Assembly (NCBI RefSeq): GCF_013114835.1
Contig: NZ_JAAVLW010000002.1
Coordinates: 744,001-808,000 of the forward strand
Length of the DNA stretch: 64,000 bases
Reading direction: 5' to 3'
Source: Bradyrhizobium archetypum
GTDB taxonomy: Bacteria; Pseudomonadota; Alphaproteobacteria; Rhizobiales; Xanthobacteraceae
Shown one piece after another: positions 54,962 to 62,763 of this stretch (the stretch's first letter is position 1; each line of letters opens with the position of its first letter). The notes under the pieces were generated by a model, which was not told the origin of the DNA, did no database searches, and worked only from the letters and a program-made list of their open reading frames with translations. Made by a program: the position numbers and the translations under genes.

Positions 54962-56380
54962 CTATTCGTCCAGTATCCAGGTGTCCTTGGTGCCGCCGCC
55001 CTGGCTGGAATTGACCACGAGCGAGCCTTCCTTCAGCGCCACCCGCGTCAGCCCGCCCGGCACGATGGTGACGTGCTTGCTTCCCGTCAGCACGAACGGC
55101 CGCAGGTCGACATGGCGCGGCGCGAGGCCGGACGCGGTGCAGGTCGGACAGGTCGAGAGCGCCAGCGTCGGCTGGGCAATAAAACCTTGCGGCTCGCGCT
55201 TGAGCTTGTCGCGGAACGCCTCGATCGTTGCTTTTGTCGCGGCGGGGCCGATCAGCATGCCATAGCCGCCGGAGCCATGCACTTCCTTGACCACCAGGTC
55301 GCTCAAATTATCGAGCACGTAGGACAGGTCCTTCGGCTCGCGGCAGCGCCAGGTCGGCACGTTCTTCAGGATCGGCTCTTCGCCGAGATAGAATTTCACG
55401 ATTTCGGGCATGTAGGAGTAGATCGCCTTGTCGTCGGCAATGCCGGTGCCGACCGCGTTCGCCAGCGTGATGTTGCCGGCGGCATAGGCCGACATCAGCC
55501 CGGGCACGCCGAGCGCCGAGTCGGGGCGGAAGGTGAGGGGGTCAAGAAAGTCGTCGTCGACGCGGCGGTAGATCACGTCGATGCGCTTCAAGCCCTCGGT
55601 AGTGCGCATGAACACCTCGTCGTTCTTGACGATGAGGTCGCGCCCTTCGACGAGTTCAATGCCGAGCTTGTCGGCAAGGAAGGAGTGTTCGTAGTAAGCG
55701 GAATTGTAGACGCCGGGCGTCATCAGCGCGACCGTCGGCTCCGCCGAGGCGGACAGTGGCGCCACCGAGCGTAACGCGGCGAGCAGTTCGTCGGGATACC
55801 GTTCGACCGGAGCGACGCGGTGGCGGGCGAACAAATCCGGAAATAACCGCATCATGATTTCGCGGTTTTCCAGCATGTAGGAGACGCCGGACGGCGTGCG
55901 GGCATTATCCTCCAGCACGATGAAATTGTCGGCGTCGACCCGGACGATATCGATGCCGGCGATGTGCACGTAGACGTCGTGCGGCACGCTCTGGCCGTTC
56001 ATTTCGGGGCGGAAGACCGGGTTCTGGAAGATCAGGTCGTCGGGGATGAGGTTGGCCCGCAGGATGTCGCGGCCGTGGTAGATGTCGCGCAGGAACATGT
56101 TGAGTGCGCGGACCCGCTGCTTGAGGCCCTTTTCCAGCGTGGCCCATTCCTTGGCCGATATGATCCGCGGGATCACATCGAACGGGATCAGCCGCTCCTG
56201 CGCTTCCGCGTCGCCATAGACGGCGAAGGTGATGCCGATCCGGCGGAACAGGAGTTCCGCCTCCTGCCGGCGATATTCCAGGGCGTCCGGAGGCGTCTCC
56301 TTCAGCCAGCGGGAGAGCTCCCGATAGGCCGGACGGAGGTCGCCGCCGGGCCCGTTCATTTCATCAAAGGCAACTGCCAT
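54962..56380 (-). CDS. Circularly permuted ATP-grasp protein
   Basis: The 472-residue protein matches the circularly permuted type 2 ATP-grasp family (DUF404/407): FDEMNGPGGDLRPAY, DNFIVLEDNARTPSGVSY, LVVKEVHGSGGYGML and NSSQGGGTKDTWIL. ATP-grasp enzymes ligate amino acids or acids using ATP; in this gene set it is predicted to make a peptide or modify a protein. It is first in the operon. Confidence 0.93.
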   Translation of the reverse strand: MAVAFDEMNGPGGDLRPAYRELSRWLKETPPDALEYRRQEAELLFRRIGITFAVYGDAEAQERLIPFDVIPRIISAKEWATLEKGLKQRVRALNMFLRDIYHGRDILRANLIPDDLIFQNPVFRPEMNGQSVPHDVYVHIAGIDIVRVDADNFIVLEDNARTPSGVSYMLENREIMMRLFPDLFARHRVAPVERYPDELLAALRSVAPLSASAEPTVALMTPGVYNSAYYEHSFLADKLGIELVEGRDLIVKNDEVFMRTTEGLKRIDVIYRRVDDDFLDPLTFRPDSALGVPGLMSAYAAGNITLANAVGTGIADDKAIYSYMPEIVKFYLGEEPILKNVPTWRCREPKDLSYVLDNLSDLVVKEVHGSGGYGMLIGPAATKATIEAFRDKLKREPQGFIAQPTLALSTCPTCTASGLAPRHVDLRPFVLTGSKHVTIVPGGLTRVALKEGSLVVNSSQGGGTKDTWILDE

Positions 56381-56599
56381 AAACCCTGACTATCTCTCGA
56401 CGCCATGCGGCACAGTGCATGACTTCACGGGATGGTAGCAAGGCTCGGGCCAGCGCGATATGCATTGGCTGGCGGCATTTCGTGTGGGTAGCCCGCCGCG
56501 CTGCCCTAAAAAAGGGCTGCCGGGTGCTTATTTCGGCAGCAAATCCCGTGACATCAATGCGTTGCTTGCGCAAGGTACGGGGACAGGTGGGGAGAAGTC

Positions 56600-57337
56600 A
56601 TGAGCGAGATCGTCACGGCGGGTATTCTGGTCATTGGCGACGAGATCCTGTCCGGCCGGACCAAGGACAAGAATATCGGCTTCATCGCCGAATACCTGAC
56701 CAACATCGGGATCGACCTCAAGGAAGTCCGCATCGTCGCCGATGACGAGAGCGACATTGTCGACGCTCTTAATGCACTGCGGAATCGCTACACTTACGTC
56801 TTTACCACCGGCGGCATCGGGCCGACTCATGACGACATCACCGCCGACAGCGTCGCCAAGGCCTTCGGCGTCAAGATCGACCATCATCCGGAGGTGGTGG
56901 CGCGTTTCCGCGAGCGTTGGAGCGAGCAGGATCTGAACGAGGCGCGGCTGCGCATGGCGCGGGTGCCCGACGGCGCGGAGCTGATCCAGAGCGCCACCAT
57001 CCTGGCGCCCGGCTTCAAGCTCGGTAATGTCATCGTGATGGCCGGTATCCCATCGATCATGCAGGCGATGATGGACATCGTCGCCCCCAAGCTGAAGTCG
57101 GGCGTGCGGATGCTCTCCGACTCGGTGACGGCCAATGCGCGAGAGGGCGATATCGGCGGGCCACTGCGGGAGATTGCCAAAGCTCACCCCGACACCATCA
57201 TCGGCAGTTACCCGTTCATGGACGAGGACAAGAGGCCGAACACCAATCTCGTCGTCCGCTCCCGCGATCCCGAAAAGCTCAACGCCGCGATGGCCGCGGT
57301 GAAGGAAATGCTGGCGGGATTGAACGTGGCGCGGTAG
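56600..57337 (+). CDS. Molybdopterin-binding-domain protein (CinA N-domain/MoaB-like)
   Basis: The 245-residue protein has the MoCF-biosynthesis fold (AGILVIGDEILSGRTKDKN, FTTGGIGPTHDDIT) like the N-terminal part of CinA. It has no C-terminal CinA amidase domain. It may bind a pterin or nucleotide, but the role is unknown. GGGGAG precedes ATG. It precedes the Gpt-type gene by 27 bp. Confidence 0.88.
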   Translation: MSEIVTAGILVIGDEILSGRTKDKNIGFIAEYLTNIGIDLKEVRIVADDESDIVDALNALRNRYTYVFTTGGIGPTHDDITADSVAKAFGVKIDHHPEVVARFRERWSEQDLNEARLRMARVPDGAELIQSATILAPGFKLGNVIVMAGIPSIMQAMMDIVAPKLKSGVRMLSDSVTANAREGDIGGPLREIAKAHPDTIIGSYPFMDEDKRPNTNLVVRSRDPEKLNAAMAAVKEMLAGLNVAR

Positions 57338-57364
57338 CAGACCGGCAAAACGAGGCGAAGCAAG

Positions 57365-57883
57365 GTGGCAGACAACAATTCCGAACCGAGCGCCGAGGCG
57401 AAGGCGGGCCGGCCCTTTCCGGTCTCCTGGGATCAGTTTCACCGGGATTGCCGGGCGTTGACCTGGCGGCTCAACGAGGTCGGGCCGTTTCACGCGGTGG
57501 TCGCGATCACCCGCGGTGGTCTCGTGCCGGCGGCGATCGTGGCGCGCGAGCTCGGCCTGCGCGTGATCGATACCGTCTGCATTGCGAGCTATGACCATAC
57601 CAGCCAGGGCGACCTGCAGGTACTCAAGGGCGTGTCCGCCGATGTCGCCAGACTCGGCGGCGGTACCGGCAAGGGACTGTTGATCGTCGACGACCTCGTC
57701 GACACCGGCGCCACCGGGCGGATGGTGCGCCAGATGCTTCCCGATGCGCATTTCGCCACGGTCTACGCCAAGCCGAAGGGCAAGCCGCTGGTCGACACGT
57801 TCATCACCGAAGTGTCGCAGGACACCTGGATCCATTTCCCCTGGGACACCGCGCTCTCGTACCAACCGCCGATCCGGCCGTGA
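57365..57883 (+). CDS. gpt: Xanthine phosphoribosyltransferase (Gpt)
   Basis: The 172-residue protein matches xanthine-guanine phosphoribosyltransferases: [16 protein letters not shown] and the PRPP loop [15 protein letters not shown]. It salvages xanthine or guanine. The start is GTG 57365. It follows the CinA-like gene closely. Confidence 0.88.
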   Translation: MADNNSEPSAEAKAGRPFPVSWDQFHRDCRALTWRLNEVGPFHAVVAITRGGLVPAAIVARELGLRVIDTVCIASYDHTSQGDLQVLKGVSADVARLGGGTGKGLLIVDDLVDTGATGRMVRQMLPDAHFATVYAKPKGKPLVDTFITEVSQDTWIHFPWDTALSYQPPIRP

Positions 57884-57889
57884 CTGCCT

Positions 57890-57964
57890 CGTCATTCCGG
57901 GGCGCGAAGCGAACCCGGAATCTCGAGATTGCGGGTCTGGTCCTTCGGACCATCCCGGAATGAC
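57890..57964. repeat. Dispersed palindromic repeat, family B copy 5
   Basis: GTCATTCCGGGG and CCCGGAATGAC flank GGAATCTCGAGATTGCGG. It separates gpt and the next gene. Confidence 0.8.
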
Positions 57965-57985
57965 GGAGTGTGATGAAACGTTCAC

Positions 57986-58600
57986 ATGCCCCTGCAAAAC
58001 CGCGTCACCCCCACCGGCGACATCATCGCAACGGCGCATCGCGGCCTGTTCACCGGCAACCGCGGCATCATCCACGATCCCGCGACCAAGACCCTGCTTA
58101 AAAGGCGCTGGTCGAGCCCGGCCTGGATCACCTGCCTCTGCGAGTTCAGGGGCTGGCGGCGGCCGGTGATGGAGCGGCGGAGCTGGACCGAACTGTTCTT
58201 TCTCGATGAAGCCACGGCCTTCGCCGCCGGCCACCGCCCATGCTTCTTCTGCCGCCGCGACGACGCCAACCGATTTCGTAGCTGCTGGGAAAAGGGCAAC
58301 GGCGTTGCGGACATTCGCGCGCGAGAGATGGATAACATCCTGCACCGCGAGCGGCTGGAGGGTGGCAGAAAACGGCTGCATCCGCTGCCGATGCCGGTCG
58401 CGCAATTGCCCGATGGCGCGATGGTGCTACGGGGCGAAGAGACATTTCTGATCGTGCAGGGCAGGGCGCTGCAGTGGTCTGTGGCCGGTTATCGCGAGGC
58501 TGAAGGCACAATCGGGGACGTAATGCTGCTGACGCCGCCGTCAACGCTGCGCGCGCTTGGCGCCGGATATCGTCCGATACTCCATCCGACTGCCAGTTAG
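57986..58600 (+). CDS. Conserved hypothetical protein with CxxC motif
   Basis: The 204-residue protein starts MPLQNRVTPTGDIIATAHRG and contains GHRPCFFCRRDDANRF, a CxxC that may bind metal, and a long charged second half. No family is recognised. It converges with the MetE-C-like gene. An upstream stop fixes ATG 57986 as the first possible start. Confidence 0.75.
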   Translation: MPLQNRVTPTGDIIATAHRGLFTGNRGIIHDPATKTLLKRRWSSPAWITCLCEFRGWRRPVMERRSWTELFFLDEATAFAAGHRPCFFCRRDDANRFRSCWEKGNGVADIRAREMDNILHRERLEGGRKRLHPLPMPVAQLPDGAMVLRGEETFLIVQGRALQWSVAGYREAEGTIGDVMLLTPPSTLRALGAGYRPILHPTAS

Positions 58601-58667
58601 TCTAGTGAGGCGATGCGGCTCGCACGGTCTGCCTTCTCCCACGCAAGCGAGAGAGGGAATGGAAGCA

Positions 58668-59690
58668 TCACCCCAGCCGCTCCCTCGCGAGTTTCGCCCC
58701 CGCGCCGAGCGCCGCCAGCTTCGCTTCCGCAATATCCCGCCGCATTGGCGCCATGCCGCAATTGGTTGTTGCGACGATGTTGCTGAGCGGCACGAATTTC
58801 GCGACCTGCTCGATCACCTTCACGACATCCTCGGCCGTCTCCACCGTGTCGCTGGCGACGTCGATCACGCCGGCCTGCACGACCTTGCCGGGCAGCAGCG
58901 CCAGGAGATCCAGCGGCACTTTCGAGTTGCGGCACTCGATCGCCACCTGCTGGATCGGGCTTTTCGCAATCGCCGGGAAGATGTCCTCATATTGCCGCCA
59001 CTCGTTGCCGAGCGTCTGCTTCCAGTCAGTATTGGCCTTGATGCCGTAGCCGTAACAGATGTGCACGGCGGTGGTGCAGGTCAGCCCTTCGGCGGCGCGC
59101 TCGAGCGCCTTGATGCCCCAGTCGGAGACCTCGTCCATGAAAACGTTGAAGGCTGGCTCGTCGAACTGGATCACATCGACACCGTCGGCCTGCAACGCCT
59201 TGGCCTCGGTGTTGAGCAGTTCGGCGAAGGCGAACGCCATCTTGACCTTGTCGCCGTAATATTTGTCCGCGACGGTATCGGCGATGGTCATCGGGCCGGG
59301 CAGGGTGAATTTCAGCTTGCGGGTGGTGTGGGTGCGGGCGACGCGGGCCTCGTCCGCATGGACGCGGCCCTTCAGCGTCAGCGGCGCTGTCACCTGCGGC
59401 ACCATCGCCTTGTAGCGGTCGTTCCGGATGCCCATCTCGACCTTGTGGGCGAAATCGATGCCCTCGACCTTCTCCAGGAAGCCGTGGACGAAATGTTGGC
59501 GGGCCTGCTCGCCCTCGGTGACGATATCGACGCCGGCATCCTCCTGCAGCTTTACCGCCAGCATGGTCGCGTCGCGCTTGGCGCGGGCCAGCTCATCGCC
59601 CTTCGACTTCCAGGGCGCCCACAGCATGTTGGGCTCGGCCAGCCATTCCGGCTTCGGCAGAGAGCCTGCAATGGTGGTTGGAAACAGCAT
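58668..59690 (-). CDS. Cobalamin-independent methionine synthase C-domain-like protein
   Basis: The 340-residue protein matches the MetE C-terminal (UROD/MetE-like) barrel: FPTTIAGSLPKPEWL, VDIVTEGEQAR, DVIQFDEPAFN, VHICYGYG (zinc His and Cys) and TTNCGMAP (zinc Cys). It has no MetE N-terminal half, so the methyl donor may be a compound other than methyltetrahydrofolate-triglutamate. GGAGG precedes the ATG at 59690. Confidence 0.88.
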   Translation of the reverse strand: MLFPTTIAGSLPKPEWLAEPNMLWAPWKSKGDELARAKRDATMLAVKLQEDAGVDIVTEGEQARQHFVHGFLEKVEGIDFAHKVEMGIRNDRYKAMVPQVTAPLTLKGRVHADEARVARTHTTRKLKFTLPGPMTIADTVADKYYGDKVKMAFAFAELLNTEAKALQADGVDVIQFDEPAFNVFMDEVSDWGIKALERAAEGLTCTTAVHICYGYGIKANTDWKQTLGNEWRQYEDIFPAIAKSPIQQVAIECRNSKVPLDLLALLPGKVVQAGVIDVASDTVETAEDVVKVIEQVAKFVPLSNIVATTNCGMAPMRRDIAEAKLAALGAGAKLARERLG

Positions 59691-59808
59691 GGGAGCCTCC
59701 CGATGGGTTCTGATTGAGCGCCTGTTTGCCATGTCTTATGGTCAAGGTACAGAACAACGAAAGTCGCCACTGCCGGGGATATCCCGCACTTCGGCAGCTG
59801 GGGAAGCC

Positions 59809-59874
59809 ATGATCGACCTGCACTACGCGCTGACGCCGAACGACTGAAAGATCTCGAGCTTCCCTAGGGAAGGA
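59809..59874 (+). pseudogene. Remnant of a glutathione S-transferase gene start
   Basis: The sequence reads MIDLHYALTPND, then TGA, then KISSFPR. It resembles the N-terminus of bacterial GSTs that begin with MIDLHY-x-x-TPN-x-WKI; a Trp codon TGG appears changed to TGA, and the rest is missing. A family D repeat starts 12 bp later, possibly the deletion point. Confidence 0.55.
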
Positions 59875-59885
59875 AATAATCTATC

Positions 59886-59983
59886 CCCTCATGGTGAGGA
59901 GCGCAAAGCACGTCTCGAACCATGAGGCCAAAGACGGGCCTGCATTTTTCGAGACGCCGCCGCGCGGCTCCTCAGGATCAGGG
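59886..59983. repeat. Dispersed repeat, family D copy
   Basis: CCTCATGGTGAGGAGCGC...GTCTCGAACCATGAGG and TTCGAGACGC...GCGGCTCCTCAGGA face each other. Same family as 47262 and 52897. Confidence 0.75.
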
Positions 59984-60003
59984 GCAACGCAAAGGAAAAC
60001 CTC

Positions 60004-60615
60004 ATGCTTGAATTCTTCTTCGACTGCTCCAGCCCCTGGACCTATCTCGCCTTTCACAACATCCAGCCGCTCGCCAAAGAGCTCGGCGTCGAGATCATCT
60101 GGCGGCCGATACTGGTGGGCGGCATCTTCAATACCGTGAACCCCAGCGTCTACGCCGCGCGCGAGACGCCGGTGCCGTTGAAGGCGCGATACATGAAGAA
60201 GGACCTAGCCGACTGGGCGCGCTCCGCCGGGCTCACGATCAAGATGCCGCCGACGGTATTTCCGGTGAACAGCGTCAAAGCAATGCGTGGCTGCATTTGG
60301 CTCGGTAGCAAGGATATGGTGCCGTTCGCGCGCGCGGTGTTCGAGGCCTATTGGGGCGAGGACAAGGACATCTCGCAGGATTCGGTACTGACGGAGATCT
60401 GCAAGAAGGTCGGCATCGATCACGTCAAGCTTTTCGACGGCATCGGTCAGCAGACGATCAAGGACCAGCTCAAGGCCAATACGGACGAGGTGATGGCGCG
60501 CGGCGGTTTTGGTTCGCCCACCATCTTCGTCGGCAAGACCGATATGTATTTCGGCAACGACCGGATGCCCTTGATCCGCGAGGCGCTGGAGCGTCTGAAG
60601 GCGCAGGCTGCCTGA
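60004..60615 (+). CDS. 2-hydroxychromene-2-carboxylate isomerase family protein
   Basis: The 203-residue DsbA/GST-kappa-like protein has FDCSSPWTYLA at the active-site position (Ser in place of the DsbA Cys pair) and GGFGSPTIFVG near the end. The family isomerises hydroxychromene carboxylates in naphthalene breakdown; no naphthalene genes are here, so the substrate is unsure. AAAGGA precedes ATG. It overlaps the next gene by 1 nt. Confidence 0.85.
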   Translation: MLEFFFDCSSPWTYLAFHNIQPLAKELGVEIIWRPILVGGIFNTVNPSVYAARETPVPLKARYMKKDLADWARSAGLTIKMPPTVFPVNSVKAMRGCIWLGSKDMVPFARAVFEAYWGEDKDISQDSVLTEICKKVGIDHVKLFDGIGQQTIKDQLKANTDEVMARGGFGSPTIFVGKTDMYFGNDRMPLIREALERLKAQAA

Positions 60616-61589
60616 TGCCGAAGGCCGTCGTCTGCCGCGAACTTGGCCCGCCGGAGAAGCTGCGCCTGGAAACATTTGCTTCCGTGCCGCTGGCGCCAGG
60701 GCAGGTGCGCGTCGCCATCCGTGCCGCCGGGATCAATTTCCCGGATATATTGATGGCGGCGGGCGAATATCAGCTCAAGCCGCCGCTGCCTTTCACGCCG
60801 GGCGTCGAAGCCGCCGGCGACGTGATCGAAGTGAGTGAGGCGCAGGGCGTTGCGGTCGGCGACAGGGTGATCGTCAAGATGCGCCACGGCGCCTATTGCG
60901 ATGAAGTGGTCGTTACACCCTCGCAGCTCGTGAAGTTGCCATCGACGTTCGACTATGCCGAGGGCGCGACGTTTTTGGCGGGTCACGGCACAGCCTATCA
61001 CGCGCTGATCGACCGCGGGCAGCTTCAAGCCGGCGAGGTGCTGCTGGTGCATGGCGCCGCCGGCGGCGTTGGCCTTGCCGCCGTCGAACTCGGCAAGCTG
61101 CTGGGCGCGACCGTCATTGCCACCGCTTCGAGCGATGAGAAGCTGGCGATCGCCAAGACAAGGGGCGCCGATCACCTCATCCGCTACGACCGCGAGCCGT
61201 TTCGCGAAGCCGTCAAGCGCGTCACCGATGGGCGAGGGGCCGACGTCGTGTTCGATCCCGTCGGTGGCGAGGTGTTCGAGAGCTCGATGCGCTGCATCAA
61301 TTGGGGCGCGCGGCTCTTGATCATCGGCTTCACCGGCGGCATCGGTGTTGCGAAAACCAACCTCTTGATGATCAAGGGCGCAAGCGTACTTGGTGTTCGC
61401 GCCGGTGAAGCCGTGCGGAGAAATCCCGCGCTCGGCGAGATCAGGATCAAGGCGCTGACGGAATGGGCGGAAGCCGGAAAAATCCGCCCCAACGTCTCGC
61501 ATCGCCTGCCGCTGGAAGATTATGCGAAGGCGATGCGGCTGTTGATCGAGCGCAAGGCAATCGGGCGCGTGGCGTTGGTGATGGGGTAG
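60615..61589 (+). CDS. NADPH:quinone oxidoreductase family protein
   Basis: The 324-residue zinc-free MDR protein has GINFPDILMAAGEYQ, the GVEAAGDV block and the nucleotide motif LLVHGAAGGVGLAAVEL. It probably reduces quinones or enones with NADPH. TGATG overlap with the preceding gene suggests one operon. Confidence 0.9.
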   Translation: MPKAVVCRELGPPEKLRLETFASVPLAPGQVRVAIRAAGINFPDILMAAGEYQLKPPLPFTPGVEAAGDVIEVSEAQGVAVGDRVIVKMRHGAYCDEVVVTPSQLVKLPSTFDYAEGATFLAGHGTAYHALIDRGQLQAGEVLLVHGAAGGVGLAAVELGKLLGATVIATASSDEKLAIAKTRGADHLIRYDREPFREAVKRVTDGRGADVVFDPVGGEVFESSMRCINWGARLLIIGFTGGIGVAKTNLLMIKGASVLGVRAGEAVRRNPALGEIRIKALTEWAEAGKIRPNVSHRLPLEDYAKAMRLLIERKAIGRVALVMG

Positions 61590-61596
61590 TTTCCCG

Positions 61597-61708
61597 TCAT
61601 GCCCCGCGAGGCGGGGCATCCAGTACGCGGCGGCTCATCGGTTCAATCACGCTGGTCTCGGATTACTGGGTCACCCGCCTTCGCCTTCGCGGGTGACGAC
61701 AGCGTCAG
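61597..61708 (+). repeat. Dispersed repeat, family E copy 2
   Basis: TCATGCCCCGCGAGGCGGGG...CATCCAGTACGCGGC...CGGTTCAATCAC...CGCGGGTGACGA; the reverse orientation occurs at 23474-23577. Confidence 0.7.
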
Positions 61709-61723
61709 GTGGGATGACCGCGC

Positions 61724-62614
61724 TTATTTATACTGCCGCTCCGTCCACCACGGGAAATAGTCGGGCATATCGGTGGAAACCTTGTTCTTGAACTGCGCCG
61801 GGCGCTTTTCCAGGAACGCGACCACGCCCTCCTTGACATCCTCCGAGCGGCCGCGGGCATAGATGCCGCGGCTGTCGACCTTGTGAGCCTCCATCGGATC
61901 GTCGGCGCCCAGCATGCGCCACATCATCTGCCGGATCAGCGCGACCGAGACCGGTGCGGTCTTGGCGGCGAATTCCCTGGCGAGCGCGCGGGCGGTCGGC
62001 AGGAGATCATCCGGCGGCACGACCTTGCTGACGAGGCGGCCGGCGAGCGCTTCCTGCGCCGGGAAGACGCGGCCCGAATAGCACCATTCCAGCGCCTGCG
62101 AGATGCCGACAATGCGCGGCAGAAACCAGCTCGAGGCGGCTTCCGGCACGATACCGCGCTGGGAGAACACAAAGCCGAAGCGCGCGGCTTCCGAGGCGAT
62201 GCGGATATCCATCGCAAGCTGCATGGTGACACCGATGCCGACCGCCGGGCCGTTGACCGCGGCGATGACGGGTTTGAGGCACTTGAAGATGCGCAGCGTC
62301 ACCTGGCCGCCACCGTCGCGCACCTGCGGATCGCTGTAGTCGACCGCGCCGCTGGCAAGCCGCTTCACCGGCCCACGTCGCGCGTCGCGGTCAAACGTAT
62401 TGGCGCCGGAGGAGAGGTCTGCTCCCGCGCAGAAGCCGCGGCCTGCGCCGGTCACGATGATGGCGCGAATGTTGTCGTCCCTGTCGGCGGCATCGAAAGC
62501 GGCGATCAGCTCCTGTTGCATGGTGGCGTTGAAAGCGTTGAGCTTGTCGGGCCGGTTCAGCGTGATGGTAAGAATCTGGTCGTCGACCTCGTACTTGATG
62601 GTCTCATACGCCAT
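61724..62614 (-). CDS. Enoyl-CoA hydratase/isomerase family protein
   Basis: The 296-residue crotonase has GAGRGFCAGADLSSG and the oxyanion block NGPAVGIGVTMQLAMDIRIAS, with the catalytic Glu in RGIVPEAASSWFLPR. Some family members are hydratases, others isomerases or hydrolases; the exact reaction is unknown. It is convergent with the quinone oxidoreductase gene. Confidence 0.9.
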   Translation of the reverse strand: MAYETIKYEVDDQILTITLNRPDKLNAFNATMQQELIAAFDAADRDDNIRAIIVTGAGRGFCAGADLSSGANTFDRDARRGPVKRLASGAVDYSDPQVRDGGGQVTLRIFKCLKPVIAAVNGPAVGIGVTMQLAMDIRIASEAARFGFVFSQRGIVPEAASSWFLPRIVGISQALEWCYSGRVFPAQEALAGRLVSKVVPPDDLLPTARALAREFAAKTAPVSVALIRQMMWRMLGADDPMEAHKVDSRGIYARGRSEDVKEGVVAFLEKRPAQFKNKVSTDMPDYFPWWTERQYK

Positions 62615-62659
62615 GGACTGGGTTTCCTCTGTGTGTTCTTGTTTGGCTGCTTAACGCAT

Positions 62660-62750
62660 CGTCATGTCCGGCCTTGGGCCGGGCATCCACGTCTTTCTTG
62701 TCCATCGAGCGTAAAGACGTGGATGGCCGGGACAAGCCCGGCCATGACGG
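62660..62750. repeat. Dispersed palindromic repeat, family C copy 2
   Basis: GTCATGTCCGGCC...CATCCACGTCTT and AAGACGTGGATGGCCGGGAC...GCCATGACGG face each other, as at 53886. Confidence 0.8.
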
Positions 62751-62763
62751 AGACAAGGCGAAT

